Assembly (NCBI RefSeq): GCF_000423665.1
Contig: NZ_AUIK01000009.1
Coordinates: 496,001-560,000, forward strand
From: Solirubrobacter soli DSM 22325
GTDB lineage: Bacteria > Actinomycetota > Thermoleophilia > Solirubrobacterales > Solirubrobacteraceae
Reading direction: 5' to 3'
DNA: 64,000 bases
A program made the translations under genes and the position numbers. Shown here one piece after another: positions 31,079 to 39,474 of this stretch. Each line of letters begins with the position of its first letter. Position 1 is the stretch's first letter. The notes beneath the pieces are model-generated. The model was not told where the DNA came from, ran no database searches, and saw only the letters and a list, made by a program, of their open reading frames with translations.

Positions 31079-31176
31079 GGCGTTGTCTGGAACGTACCGG
31101 CGCGGCGCGTGGCGCGCCTAGAGGAAAAGGGGCAGCCTTTCGTAACGCACCGGCGGTTCGTGAGACGGTGTCGAGG

Positions 31177-32655
31177 ATGCGGGCGACGCGGCGGGAGTGG
31201 ATCGGGTTGGCGGTGATCGCGCTCCCGTGCCTGGTCTACGCGATGGACCTCAACGTGCTCAACCTCGCGCTGCCGGCGATCAGCGCGGACCTCGAGCCGT
31301 CCAGCACGCAGCTGCTGTGGATCGTCGACATCTACGGCTTCATGGTCGCGGGCGCGCTGATCACGATGGGTGCGCTGGGCGATCGCGTGGGTGCGCGGCG
31401 GATGCTGATGATCGGCGCGTTCGGCTTCGCGGTCACGTCGGTGCTGGCGGCGTTCGCGTGGAGCGCCGGCGCGTTGATCGCGGCGCGGGCGCTGATGGGG
31501 CTCGCGGGGGCGACGCTGGCGCCGTCCACGCTGTCGCTGATCCGCGGGATGTTCGACGACCCACGCCAGCGGACGTTCGCCGTCGGCGTGTGGGCGACGA
31601 GCTACAGCGTCGGCGCGGCGATCGGGCCGCTGGCGGGCGGCGCCGTGCTCGAGTTCGCGTGGTGGGGCTCGGTCTTCCTGCTCGGCGTACCCGTGATGGT
31701 CCTGGCGCTCGCGCTCGGGCCGCGGCTGTTGCCCGAGCACCGCGAGGCGTCAGGCGGGCACGTGGACGTGGCCAGCGCGGCGCTGTCGCTGGCGGCGGTC
31801 CTGGCCGTCATCTACGGGCTCAAGCAGCTCGCGGTGGGTGGGTCGCTGCCGGTCGTCTGGGTCATCGTGGGCGCGGTGGCGGGCTGGCTGTTCGTGCGCC
31901 GCCAGCACCGGTTGAGCGACCCGCTGATCGATCTCACGCTGTTCCGCGTGCCGGCGTTCAGCGCCGCGCTGGCGGCCAATCTGGTGGCGTTCTTCGTGAT
32001 CTTCGGGATGGCGCTGTTCACCGCGCAGTACGCGCAGTCGGTGCTCGGCTACACGCCGCTGATCGCCGGGCTGCCGACCGCCAGCGAGGCGCTCGGGTTC
32101 GTCGCCGGATCGATGATCACGGCGCGGCTCGCCGCCCGGTTCGCGGCGCCGGTGCTGCTGTGCTGGGGGATGGTCGTGGGCGCGGTCGGGTACGCGATCG
32201 TGGCGCTCACGGGCAACTCGCTCCTACCGCTGTTCATCGGGCCGACGTTCGGCGCCGTCGGGCTCGCGGTGGTCATCACGCTGGTCGCCGACCTGGCCGT
32301 GAGCGCGGCACCGAAGGAGCGGGCGGGCGGGGCCGCCGCGACGTCCGAGACCAGCTCCGAGCTCGGCGGCGCGCTCGGGCTGGCGCTGTTGGGGTCGATC
32401 GGCGTCGCGATCTACCGCGCCGGCGTCCCGGACGGCACGCCCGACACGATCGGCGACGCCGTCCGCGGCCCGTTCGCCGACGTCGCGCGCGACGCGTTCG
32501 GCTCGGCGCTGGTCGCGACCTCGCTGGTCAGCGCGGCGGCGCTGCTGGTCACGGCGGGCGCGGCGTTCGCGCTGCTGCGCCGCTTACGTGAGGGTGAAGC
32601 GGGCGAAGGCGCCGGGCTGCGCGCCGGCGCGGGCGAGGGCGCGTCCGTCGGCTGA
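31177..32655 (+). CDS. DHA2-family (EmrB/QacA) MFS drug transporter
   Basis: A 492-residue proton antiporter with about 14 transmembrane segments. Family signatures include YAMDLNVLNLALPAISADL (motif D1), the loop GALGDRVGARRMLMIGAFGF (motif A) and the motif C region SYSVGAAIGPLAGGAVLE. The ATG at 31177 follows GAGG closely. The C-terminus ends in a soluble glycine/glutamate-rich tail that overlaps the convergent nitrilase gene by 72 bases. The gene is divergent from the C39-like operon with a 98-base gap. It probably exports cationic or hydrophobic toxic compounds. Confidence 0.92.
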   Translation: MRATRREWIGLAVIALPCLVYAMDLNVLNLALPAISADLEPSSTQLLWIVDIYGFMVAGALITMGALGDRVGARRMLMIGAFGFAVTSVLAAFAWSAGALIAARALMGLAGATLAPSTLSLIRGMFDDPRQRTFAVGVWATSYSVGAAIGPLAGGAVLEFAWWGSVFLLGVPVMVLALALGPRLLPEHREASGGHVDVASAALSLAAVLAVIYGLKQLAVGGSLPVVWVIVGAVAGWLFVRRQHRLSDPLIDLTLFRVPAFSAALAANLVAFFVIFGMALFTAQYAQSVLGYTPLIAGLPTASEALGFVAGSMITARLAARFAAPVLLCWGMVVGAVGYAIVALTGNSLLPLFIGPTFGAVGLAVVITLVADLAVSAAPKERAGGAAATSETSSELGGALGLALLGSIGVAIYRAGVPDGTPDTIGDAVRGPFADVARDAFGSALVATSLVSAAALLVTAGAAFALLRRLREGEAGEGAGLRAGAGEGASVG

Positions 32656-33240
32656 GTAGATCGCGGACTCCGCGGCGGTGGTCGTGAACCCACCGCCGGT
32701 CGGCCCGGCGAAGCTCGCGAACGCGACGTACGCATCGCACGCGGTCGCGATGCGGTGCGCCCGTCGCTCCTGCTCCTCGAGCTCGTGGTCGTGGTGCACG
32801 AGCCCGGCGACGTACAGGTCCGGCTTCAAGGCGGCAGTGTCGTCGATGTGCTGCTGCACGCCCGTGTCCTTGCAGATCCCCAGCCCGACCCGCCACCCGT
32901 CGACGTCGATGGAGGTCGCGCCCGGGCCGGGGGTGAAGCGGGTCGCCTCGTCGCCGCCGAGGAACGACTTGCGGTAGACGACGCTCGCCCCCTCCTCGTC
33001 GACCCGCACGGTGGCGATCGAGCCATCCACGGGCGCTCCGACGAGCGCGATGCTCCCGGTCTCGGCGCAGGCGTCGACGATCGCGCTCAGGTCCTCCGGC
33101 GCATCGGCATCGAGCTCGTAGCCGGTGACCGACAGCTCGGGGAAGACGACCAGTCGAGCCTTGGCTTCGCGGATCGCGGCCGCGTGCGCCTCGACGGTCG
33201 GCGCGGGTTGGGCGACGGCGACGGTCAGCGGCTCTCGCAC
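32584..33240 (-). CDS. Carbon-nitrogen hydrolase (nitrilase superfamily)
   Basis: A 218-residue C-N hydrolase, shorter than the usual 260-300. The catalytic triad is present: Glu in VFPELSVTGYEL, Lys in VYRKSFLG and Cys in LGICKDTG. Family members hydrolyse nitriles, amides or carbamoyl compounds. The GTG at 33240 overlaps the end of the upstream SDR gene by 16 bases on the same strand, so they form one operon. The last 72 bases overlap the convergent MFS gene, and the C-terminus may have been reshaped by that overlap. Confidence 0.9.
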   Translation of the reverse strand: MREPLTVAVAQPAPTVEAHAAAIREAKARLVVFPELSVTGYELDADAPEDLSAIVDACAETGSIALVGAPVDGSIATVRVDEEGASVVYRKSFLGGDEATRFTPGPGATSIDVDGWRVGLGICKDTGVQQHIDDTAALKPDLYVAGLVHHDHELEEQERRAHRIATACDAYVAFASFAGPTGGGFTTTAAESAIYSADGRALARAGAQPGAFARFTLT

Positions 33241-34157
33241 CCCACCAACCTAGACGACAGGTCCCAGAGACGCTCGGCGTTGGCCGGGTCGAGCGCATAG
33301 GCGGCGACGCCCCGCCCGCCCTGGGTCGTGACCGGCGCGTCGACCACCGCAGCCTCGTTTGCGTCCTCGAAGTAGTGGCCGCCGTCGAGGCCCGGCCACG
33401 TCGCCGCCATCACCGAGGTCGCGGCGCCCTGCTGGAGCGTCTTGTAGCGGTAGGCGCCGGACGTGCGAAGGTGCTCGAGCACCGCCGGGTCCATGTGGCG
33501 GGACAGGTTGGACTCGAGGATCGCGCCCGGGTGCACGGCGTTGGCGGTGACGCCGTCCCAGCGCCGGTTCGCCTCGACCGCGAACAGGACGTTGGCCGTC
33601 TTGGACTGGCCGTAGGCGGCGACCGGGTCATATGGGCGGCGCTCGAAGTGGGGGTCGTCGAAGTCGACCGGCGCGCGCAGGTGGCCGACCGAGCTGAGCG
33701 AGACGATCCGGGCGTCCCCGGCCGCGACGAGCGCGTCGTGCAGGCCGACCGCGAGCGCGAAGTGGCCGAGGTGGTTGACGGCGAACTGCAGCTCGGCGCC
33801 CTCGGGCGAGCGCTGCAGCGTCTGCAGCGCCATGACGCCGGCGTTGTTGATCAGCAGGTGCAGCGGGCCGTCCCACGCGGCGGCGAACGCGCGCACCGAC
33901 CGCAAGTCGGCGAGGTCGAGCCGGCCGACCTGCACGCCATGGCCGATGCCGGCCGCGACGCGCTCGCCGGCGGCGGTGTCGCGGACGGCGAGGGTGACGT
34001 CGGCGCCGGCCTCGGCCAGTGCGCGGGCGGTCTCGATGCCGATCCCCGACGATCCGCCGGTGACGATCGCGCGCTTGCCGGTCAGGTCGATCCCGGCGAC
34101 GACCTCCGCGGCGGTCGAGTCGAAGCCGAATGGGGTCGTGATCAGTGTTGATGCCAT
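33225..34157 (-). CDS. Short-chain dehydrogenase/reductase
   Basis: 310 residues from the ATG at 34157, preceded by CAGGAG at 8 bases; a longer open frame reaches 34403 but has no support. It is a classical SDR: NAD(P)-binding TGGSSGIG near residue 33, NNAG near 108, catalytic Ser in IVSLSSVGHL and the Y-K pair in YGQSK. It resembles the retinol-dehydrogenase/WW-oxidoreductase-like group. It is divergent from a TetR gene across an operator-like inverted repeat and is followed by the nitrilase gene, so the TetR protein probably controls both. Confidence 0.92.
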   Translation of the reverse strand: MASTLITTPFGFDSTAAEVVAGIDLTGKRAIVTGGSSGIGIETARALAEAGADVTLAVRDTAAGERVAAGIGHGVQVGRLDLADLRSVRAFAAAWDGPLHLLINNAGVMALQTLQRSPEGAELQFAVNHLGHFALAVGLHDALVAAGDARIVSLSSVGHLRAPVDFDDPHFERRPYDPVAAYGQSKTANVLFAVEANRRWDGVTANAVHPGAILESNLSRHMDPAVLEHLRTSGAYRYKTLQQGAATSVMAATWPGLDGGHYFEDANEAAVVDAPVTTQGGRGVAAYALDPANAERLWDLSSRLVGCESR

Positions 34158-34171
34158 AGTGATGCTCCTGA

Positions 34172-34206
34172 ACTGGAACTCGATTCCGGTTCCAGTATAA
34201 ACGGAA
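34172..34206. promoter_or_regulatory. Operator and -10 element between SDR and TetR genes
   Basis: ACTGGAAC (34172-34179) and GTTCCAGT (34189-34196) are perfect 8-bp inverted arms with a 9-base spacer. TATAAA (34196-34201) is a strong -10 for the plus strand whose predicted transcription start coincides with the ATG at 34207, implying a leaderless TetR mRNA. The operator overlaps the promoter, so autorepression and repression of the SDR-nitrilase operon are likely. Confidence 0.65.
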
Positions 34207-34758
34207 ATGGATTCCGATTCCACAAAGCCCCAGCTACGCGCCGACGCCCGCCGCAACCGCGAGCGGTTGATCGCGGCTGCCCGAGAGCTCTTCGCCGAGC
34301 AGGGAACCGCGGTCCCGCTGGCGGAGGTGGCCAGGGCGGCGGGGGTGGGGACCGGCACCGCGTATCGCCACTTCCCCACCCAGGACGCGCTCGTCGAGGC
34401 CACCTACCGCGAGGAGATCGCCCACCTTCGGGACGCGGCGAGCGAACTCCTGCGCGAGCGGCCGCCGGCGGACGCGCTCGCCGCCTGGCTGCACCGCGCG
34501 ATCGACCACCTCGCCACCGAGCGCGGGCTCTCAGAGGCGCTGCGCGACGCGGTCGTCGGCGCGCACGCCGAGTCCCGCGTCGCGATCCTCGCCGCGCTGA
34601 CCGAGCTGCTCGACGCGGCGCAGGCCGCGGGCACGGTGCGCGGCGACGTCGACGCGCGCGACGTCGCCGCCGCGCTCGGCGGCATCTTCCTGCTCGCCGA
34701 GCCCGACCGCGCGCACCGCCTGCTCGACGTGACGATCGACGGCCTGCGGACCGTTTAG
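34207..34758 (+). CDS. TetR family transcriptional regulator
   Basis: 183 residues. The HTH occupies about residues 15-60 (RNRERLIAAARELFAEQG, EVARAAGVGTGTAYRHF). The ligand-binding part resembles the SACE_7040/TetR_C_36-like group with repeated alanine-rich helices. It is probably leaderless, because the -10 TATAAA lies 6 bases before the ATG. It sits divergent to the SDR-nitrilase operon, its likely target. The 3' end overlaps the convergent sigma factor gene by 4 bases. Confidence 0.92.
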   Translation: MDSDSTKPQLRADARRNRERLIAAARELFAEQGTAVPLAEVARAAGVGTGTAYRHFPTQDALVEATYREEIAHLRDAASELLRERPPADALAAWLHRAIDHLATERGLSEALRDAVVGAHAESRVAILAALTELLDAAQAAGTVRGDVDARDVAAALGGIFLLAEPDRAHRLLDVTIDGLRTV

Positions 34759-35591
34759 CCGAGCGGCAGCGCGCGCAGACGCTCCGGGTCGGTGAGCAGG
34801 TCGATCGCCACGATCCGCCCGCCGGCGATCGTGAACGCCGCGACGGAGATGATCCGGTCGCCTTCCCGCACCACGAACCCTGGGAGCCCGCTGACGATCT
34901 CGGGACGGGCGAGCGGGGCGAGCCGCCGGAACGTGACCGCCTGCCGCGCGACGTTCTCGGCGCCGCGGGTCTCGAGCACGAGCTCGCCGCGGTCGACGCG
35001 GATGACCACGTTCGGGTCCAGGACCGAGACGAGCCGCTCGAAGTCGCCGTCGCGGGCGGCGGCGTTGAACGCGTCCACGAGCGCGCGCTGCTCGGTCAGG
35101 TCCGCATCCGGCTTGGGAACGGTCGCGCGGACGCGGCGGCGCGCTCGTGAGGCGAGCTGGCGGGCGGCGTCCGGTGTGCGCTCGACGATCGGCGCGATCT
35201 GGGAGAACGGCACCGCGAACATGTCGTGCAGGACGAACGCGAGCCGCTCGGCCGGCTCCAGCGTCTCGAGCACGACGAGGAGCGCGAGCCCGACCGAGTC
35301 GGCGAGCAGCGCCTGCTGCTCGGGTCCGTCCCCCACCACCGGCTCGGGCACGTGCACGTCGAGCGGCTCCTCGCGGCGCGCGCGGCGGGAGCGCAGCATG
35401 TCGAGCGAGATCCGGGCGACGACGGTGGTCAGCCAGCCGCTGAGGTTCTCGATCCCCTCGGCGTTGCGGCTGAGCCGCAGCCACGCCTCCTGGACGGCGT
35501 CGTCGGCCTCGCCGGTCGAGCCGAGCATCCGGTAGGCCACCGCCCGCAGCTGCGGCCGGTTGGCCTCGAAGAGGTCCGCGAGTTCGTCCAT
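34755..35591 (-). CDS. ECF sigma factor with SnoaL-like extension (ECF41-like, divergent motifs)
   Basis: 278 residues. Sigma region 2 is at about 5-75 (GEADDAVQEAWLRLSR), region 4 at about 105-160 (MFAVPFSQIAPIVERTPDAARQLASRARRR), and a SnoaL-like domain follows at about 170-278. Compared with true ECF41, the linker reads HVPEP instead of WLPEP, DGGG is replaced by VDRGEL, and the C-terminal NPDKL by TDPERL. The regulatory interface has therefore diverged. Mirrored promoter elements GGTCACA-N16-CGTC precede both this gene and the divergent MFS gene. This predicts autoregulation and control of the transporter. Confidence 0.9.
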   Translation of the reverse strand: MDELADLFEANRPQLRAVAYRMLGSTGEADDAVQEAWLRLSRNAEGIENLSGWLTTVVARISLDMLRSRRARREEPLDVHVPEPVVGDGPEQQALLADSVGLALLVVLETLEPAERLAFVLHDMFAVPFSQIAPIVERTPDAARQLASRARRRVRATVPKPDADLTEQRALVDAFNAAARDGDFERLVSVLDPNVVIRVDRGELVLETRGAENVARQAVTFRRLAPLARPEIVSGLPGFVVREGDRIISVAAFTIAGGRIVAIDLLTDPERLRALPLG

Positions 35592-35592
35592 C

Positions 35593-35619
35593 GGTCACAT
35601 CCCATCGTCGCCATTCGTC
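35593..35619 (+). promoter_or_regulatory. ECF41-like promoter driving the MFS gene
   Basis: GGTCACA (35593-35599), a 16-base spacer and CGTC (35616-35619) match the published ECF41 consensus TGTCACA-N16-CGTC at all but the first base. Predicted transcription starts about 45 bases before the MFS ATG, leaving room for its strong Shine-Dalgarno sequence GAAGGAGG. Confidence 0.65.
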
Positions 35620-35627
35620 GTGTCGTT

Positions 35628-35654
35628 GACGAAGCGCAGCTCCCCGATGTGACC
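35628..35654 (-). promoter_or_regulatory. ECF41-like promoter driving the sigma factor gene (mirror copy)
   Basis: On the minus strand GGTCACA (35654-35648), a 16-base spacer and CGTC (35631-35628) repeat the same architecture as the plus-strand promoter. Transcription would start near 35622, about 31 bases before the sigma factor ATG. The identical spacing and boxes in both directions argue against chance. Confidence 0.65.
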
Positions 35655-35669
35655 GAAGGAGGTCTCCCC

Positions 35670-37058
35670 ATGACCGCACCCGTACCGCACGACCGCCGCT
35701 GGCAGTTGCTGGGGGTGATCGGCATCGCCCAGCTGATGGTGGTGCTCGACGTGACGATCGTGAACATCGCGCTGCCGTCGGCGCAGCAGGACCTCGGCTT
35801 CTCGGCCGACCAACGCCAGTGGGTGATCACGGCCTACGCGCTCGCGTTCGGCGGCCTGCTGCTGCTCGGCGGGCGGATCGGTGACGTGTTCGGCCGCAAG
35901 CGCGTGTTCGTCACCGGCCTGCTCGGGTTCGCGGGCGCGTCCGCGGTGGGCGGCGCGGCCACGAGCTTCGAGATGCTCGTCGCCGCCCGCGCGTGCCAGG
36001 GCGCGTTCGGCGCGCTGCTCGCGCCCGCCGCGCTCTCGCTGCTCACGACCACGTTCACCGATCCGCAGGAGCGCGGCAAGGCGTTCGCCATCTACGCCGC
36101 GATCGCGGGCATGGGCGGCGCGATCGGCCTGCTGCTCGGCGGCGCGCTGACCCAGCTGCTGGACTGGCGCTGGTGCCTGTATGTGTCGGTGGTCTTCGCG
36201 CTGCCCGCGGCAATCGTCGCGAGCCGGCTGCTCATTCACGTCCCGACGCCGAACCGCCCACGGCTCGACGTCCGCGGCGCGCTCGTCGCGTCGACCGGGC
36301 TGTTCGCGCTCGTCTTCGGCCTCTCGCGGGCGGAGACCGACGGCTGGGGCGACCCGCTCACGATCGGCTGCCTCGTCGCCTCGGCGCTGCTGCTGACGAC
36401 GTTCGTGGTGCTGCAGAAGCGCACACCGCAGCCGTTGCTGCCGCTCAAGGTCGTCTCCGATCGCGACCGCGGCGCCTCGTTCATCGCGATCGCGACCGCC
36501 AGCGCGGGCCTGTTCGGGCTGTTCCTCTTCCTGACCTACTACCTGCAGCTGACCAAGGGGTTCAGCGCGTTCGAGACCGGGCTCGCGTTCCTGCCGATGA
36601 GCCTCTCGATCGCGCCCACCGTCGGCCTGGTCACCACCAAGATCCTCGCGCGGACCGGCCCGCGCCCGCTCGTCCCGACCGGGATGCTGCTCGGCGCGCT
36701 CGGCATGCTCCTGCTCACACGGCTGACGCCTGACAGCGCGTACGCGACGCATGTGCTGCCGTCGCTGATCCTGATCGGGATCGGCTTCGGGTTGACGATC
36801 GCGCCGTCGTTCGCGACCGCCACCTACGGCATCCCGCCGCGCGACGCCGGCGTCGCCTCCGCGATGGTCAACACGTCCCAGCAGATCGGCGGCTCGATCG
36901 GCGCCGCCCTGCTGAGCTCGGTCGGCGCCGGGAGCCTGACGACCGCCTACTGGTGGGCGGCGGGCCTGCTCGTGTGCGGGGCGCTGGTGACCGGCGCGCT
37001 GTTCCGGACCGACACGCGCCCGGCCGTGGCCCACGGGCCCGATCCCGTGACGGCGTAG
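35670..37058 (+). CDS. DHA2-family (EmrB/QacA) MFS transporter
   Basis: 462 residues with about 14 transmembrane segments. Signatures are VVLDVTIVNIALPSAQQDLG (motif D1), GGRIGDVFGRKRVFVTGLLG (motif A) and IAGMGGAIGLLLGGALTQ (motif C-like). GAAGGAGG at 35656-35663 gives a strong ribosome-binding site for the ATG at 35670. It is divergent from an ECF sigma gene with mirrored ECF-type promoters, so it is probably the sigma factor's main target, a stress-induced exporter. The last 112 bases overlap the convergent threonine aldolase gene. Confidence 0.93.
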   Translation: MTAPVPHDRRWQLLGVIGIAQLMVVLDVTIVNIALPSAQQDLGFSADQRQWVITAYALAFGGLLLLGGRIGDVFGRKRVFVTGLLGFAGASAVGGAATSFEMLVAARACQGAFGALLAPAALSLLTTTFTDPQERGKAFAIYAAIAGMGGAIGLLLGGALTQLLDWRWCLYVSVVFALPAAIVASRLLIHVPTPNRPRLDVRGALVASTGLFALVFGLSRAETDGWGDPLTIGCLVASALLLTTFVVLQKRTPQPLLPLKVVSDRDRGASFIAIATASAGLFGLFLFLTYYLQLTKGFSAFETGLAFLPMSLSIAPTVGLVTTKILARTGPRPLVPTGMLLGALGMLLLTRLTPDSAYATHVLPSLILIGIGFGLTIAPSFATATYGIPPRDAGVASAMVNTSQQIGGSIGAALLSSVGAGSLTTAYWWAAGLLVCGALVTGALFRTDTRPAVAHGPDPVTA

Positions 37059-38023
37059 ATCGCGTCGAGGACGGTGTCGATGTCGGCGGCGCTGACATCG
37101 AGGTGGGTGACCGCGCGGAGGCGGTCGCCCACCGCGCCGATCCTCACGCCGTGGCGTTCGAGGGCGGCGAGGAAGTCGGGCGAAGGCGGCGTGAAATAGA
37201 CCATGTTGGTCTCGGGCTCGGGGGTCTCGATGCCGAGAGCGTTGAGGCCGCGGGCGAGGCGCCGCGCGTTGTCATGATCGATCGCCAGGTGGATGACGTG
37301 GTGGTCGAGCGCGTGGATGCACCCGGCCGCCGCGATCCCCGCCTGGCGCAGCGCGCCGCCCAGCATGTGCTTGAGCTCCCGTGCACGAGCGATGAACGCC
37401 TCGTCGCCGGCGAGGACGGCGCCGATCGGCGCGCCGAGGCCCTTGGTGAAGCACAGCCAGACGGAGTCCACGTGCGCGCAGTACGCGTGCGCGGGGACGC
37501 CGCTCGCGACGACCGCGTTGAGCAGGCGCGCGCCGTCCATGTGGATCGGCAGGCCGACCTGGCTCAGCGCGCGCAACGTGTCGAGCGGGAGGACCGTGCC
37601 GCCCGCGAAGTTGTGGGTCTGCTCGACGCACAGCAGCGACGCGCGGGGCTCGTAGAGCGAGCCCTTGGCGGCGTGGCGCTCGACGGCCTCGGGTGTGAGC
37701 TCGTCGAGCGGCTCCATCTGCACCCGCGCGAAGACGACGGGTCCGGCGCTCTCCGAGCGCAGCAGGTGCGCGGCGCGGTGGGCGAGGACGGCGTCGCCGC
37801 TGCGCGTGTGGGCGGCGACGGCGATGATGTTCGCCATCGTCCCGCCGGGGAGGAAGAGCGCCGCGGCCTTGCCGGTGAGCGCGCAGACGCGCTCGAGCAG
37901 CTCGTTGACGGTGGGGTCCTCGCCGCGCTGCTCGTCGCCGACCTCGGCGGCGGCGATCGCGGCGCGCATCGCGGCGGTGGGGCGGGTCAGCGTGTCGCTG
38001 CGCAGGTCGATCATGCGAGTCAT
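36947..38023 (-). CDS. Low-specificity L-threonine aldolase (PLP-dependent, beta-eliminating lyase family)
   Basis: 358 residues from the ATG at 38023 (MTRMIDLRSDTLTRPT). It cleaves L-threonine or allo-threonine to glycine and acetaldehyde. Family motifs include GDEQRGEDPTVNELLER, FLPGGTMANI, EQTHNFAGG, HMDGARLLNA and the PLP lysine in CFTKGLGAPIGAVL. The C-terminal 15-20 residues look non-conserved and are encoded within a 112-base overlap with the convergent MFS gene. A divergent LysR gene starts 63 bases upstream and probably regulates it. An in-frame ATG at 38131 would run through the LysR gene and was rejected. Confidence 0.93.
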   Translation of the reverse strand: MTRMIDLRSDTLTRPTAAMRAAIAAAEVGDEQRGEDPTVNELLERVCALTGKAAALFLPGGTMANIIAVAAHTRSGDAVLAHRAAHLLRSESAGPVVFARVQMEPLDELTPEAVERHAAKGSLYEPRASLLCVEQTHNFAGGTVLPLDTLRALSQVGLPIHMDGARLLNAVVASGVPAHAYCAHVDSVWLCFTKGLGAPIGAVLAGDEAFIARARELKHMLGGALRQAGIAAAGCIHALDHHVIHLAIDHDNARRLARGLNALGIETPEPETNMVYFTPPSPDFLAALERHGVRIGAVGDRLRAVTHLDVSAADIDTVLDAIYAVTGSGPWATAGRVSVRNSAPVTSAPHTSRPAAHQ

Positions 38024-38041
38024 CGTCGGCCCGTTCGTGTG

Positions 38042-38086
38042 AAAGCACAAGTTGCGATTGCTGTGCTGAAGCGTAAGCTGTGCTTT
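38042..38086. promoter_or_regulatory. Inverted repeats in the threonine aldolase/LysR divergent promoter
   Basis: AAAGCACA (38042-38049) and TGTGCTTT (38079-38086) are perfect 8-bp inverted arms 29 bases apart. A related GCTGTGCTGAAGCG lies between them. The second arm abuts the LysR GTG start. LysR regulators usually bind such spaced dyads between themselves and a divergent target, so this is the likely regulatory site. Confidence 0.5.
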
Positions 38087-38947
38087 GTGTTGGATGTCCG
38101 CCGGCTCCGGGTCCTGCGCCAGGTCGCCCACGAGGGGACGATCGCGAGCGCCGCGCGCTCACTGCACATGACGGGCCCGGCGGTCTCGCAACACCTGCAT
38201 GCGCTGGAGCGCGAGACGGGCGCGAAGCTGCTCGAGCGCGAGGGCCGCACGCTGCGGCTGACCGCGGCGGCGCAGACGCTCGTCGCCCACACCGAGACGA
38301 TCCTCGCGCAGCTCGAGCTCGCGCAGGCCGACCTCGACGCGAGCGAGGGGCGCTTCGGCGGCGAGCTGCGGGTCGCCGCGTTCCCCACCGCCGTGCGCGC
38401 CGTGCTCGCGCCGGCACTGCGCGAGTTCCCGCGGGTGCGGGTCGACGAGCTCGAGCCCGACGACGCGCTCCCGCGCCTGCGGGCGGGCGACTTCGACCTC
38501 GTGATCGCGCACGCCTACGACCGCGTGCCGCGGCGGATCGACGCGTCGCTGGAGACCGCCGAGCTGTTCGTGGAGCCGCTGTTGCTGGCGGTCGGCGGGC
38601 CCGGTGAGCGGTTGGAGGACTTCGCCGACGCGGCGTGGATCGCGCCGCCGGCGGGGATGACATGTGCGCGCGAGGTGGAGCGCGCCTGCGCGGCCGCGGG
38701 CTTCGAGCCGCAGGTCACCTCGCGGGTGCTCGGCTACGAGCAGGTGCTCGCGCTGGTCGCGGCGGGCGTGGGCGTGGCGCTGGTCCCGCAACTCGCCGCG
38801 ACGGACTTGGACGGCGTCCGCTACGTCGAGGTCGACGCCCGTCGGAGCGTGTTCGCCGCCACCCGCCGCGGGTCCGCCGGCCGACCGGCACTCATGGAGT
38901 TGCGCGATGCGCTGCTTTCATCAGGGCGGTGCTCGATCGCCACCTAG
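38087..38947 (+). CDS. LysR-family transcriptional regulator
   Basis: 286 residues from GTG 38087 (LDVRRLRVLRQVAHEG). The N-terminal winged HTH covers residues 1-60 (GTIASAARSLHMTGPAVSQHLHALE), followed by a linker helix and a periplasmic-binding-like effector domain (about 90-286; GELRVAAFPTAVRAVLAPAL). The divergent threonine aldolase gene is the obvious target candidate. The 3' end overlaps the next gene by 19 bases on the same strand. TTG 38090 is an alternative start. Confidence 0.9.
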   Translation: MLDVRRLRVLRQVAHEGTIASAARSLHMTGPAVSQHLHALERETGAKLLEREGRTLRLTAAAQTLVAHTETILAQLELAQADLDASEGRFGGELRVAAFPTAVRAVLAPALREFPRVRVDELEPDDALPRLRAGDFDLVIAHAYDRVPRRIDASLETAELFVEPLLLAVGGPGERLEDFADAAWIAPPAGMTCAREVERACAAAGFEPQVTSRVLGYEQVLALVAAGVGVALVPQLAATDLDGVRYVEVDARRSVFAATRRGSAGRPALMELRDALLSSGRCSIAT

Positions 38948-39474
38948 GCCCGAAGGCCCTCGTCGTCGTGGTCATCTTCGCCCTGGCGCTGGCGTGGGGG
39001 CTCTCGCAGCTGATCAAGAAGGACCCCGACGAGACCGCGGGAACCGGGGGCGGTGCGGAGGTGAGCGCGACCGCCGCGCCGTGCAAGGAGGTCGCTGACC
39101 CCTTCGGCGCCCCACCCGACACGTTCGCCTACGAGAAGGTCGACGAGAAGACCCGCGCGAACACGGTCAAGGCGCTCAACCTCGACGAGGCGGGCGGCAA
39201 GGTCGAGATGCGCGCCGCGCGCCGCACCGGACTCACGCTGGGGACGCTCGTGCGGGTGCCGAGCCAGGACCCGGGCGCGTACGCCGACCAGTTGGTGGAG
39301 ACCGCCAAGCGCGCCAGGGCGCCGGTCACGCAGAAGAGCGGGTACGACGTGCTGCCGCTCGCCGGCGGCTCGGTGGTCGCGGTGGGCGTGCGCGGGTGCG
39401 CGACGATCCTGATCAGCGCGCCGGACCCGTCAGCGGTGCCGTTCATCGCCGACGCGGTCTTCGCGAGCAACTAG
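38929..39474 (+). CDS. Hypothetical single-pass membrane protein
   Basis: 181 residues from GTG 38929, inside the end of the LysR gene. One transmembrane helix (ALVVVVIFALALAWGLSQLI) covers residues 10-29, followed by an exported soluble domain of about 140 residues with two cysteines (APCKEV and RGCATI). The pattern KVEMRAARRTGLTLGTLVRVPSQ does not match a family I know. The overlap implies co-transcription with LysR, but a functional link is unclear. It overlaps the convergent enolase-superfamily gene by 4 bases. Confidence 0.7.
   Translation: MLDRHLGPKALVVVVIFALALAWGLSQLIKKDPDETAGTGGGAEVSATAAPCKEVADPFGAPPDTFAYEKVDEKTRANTVKALNLDEAGGKVEMRAARRTGLTLGTLVRVPSQDPGAYADQLVETAKRARAPVTQKSGYDVLPLAGGSVVAVGVRGCATILISAPDPSAVPFIADAVFASN

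Noticed and set aside
32642..32655. Frameshift at the end of the MFS gene as the cause of the nitrilase overlap
   Set aside because: Both frames end naturally, and 3' convergent overlaps are common throughout this window.
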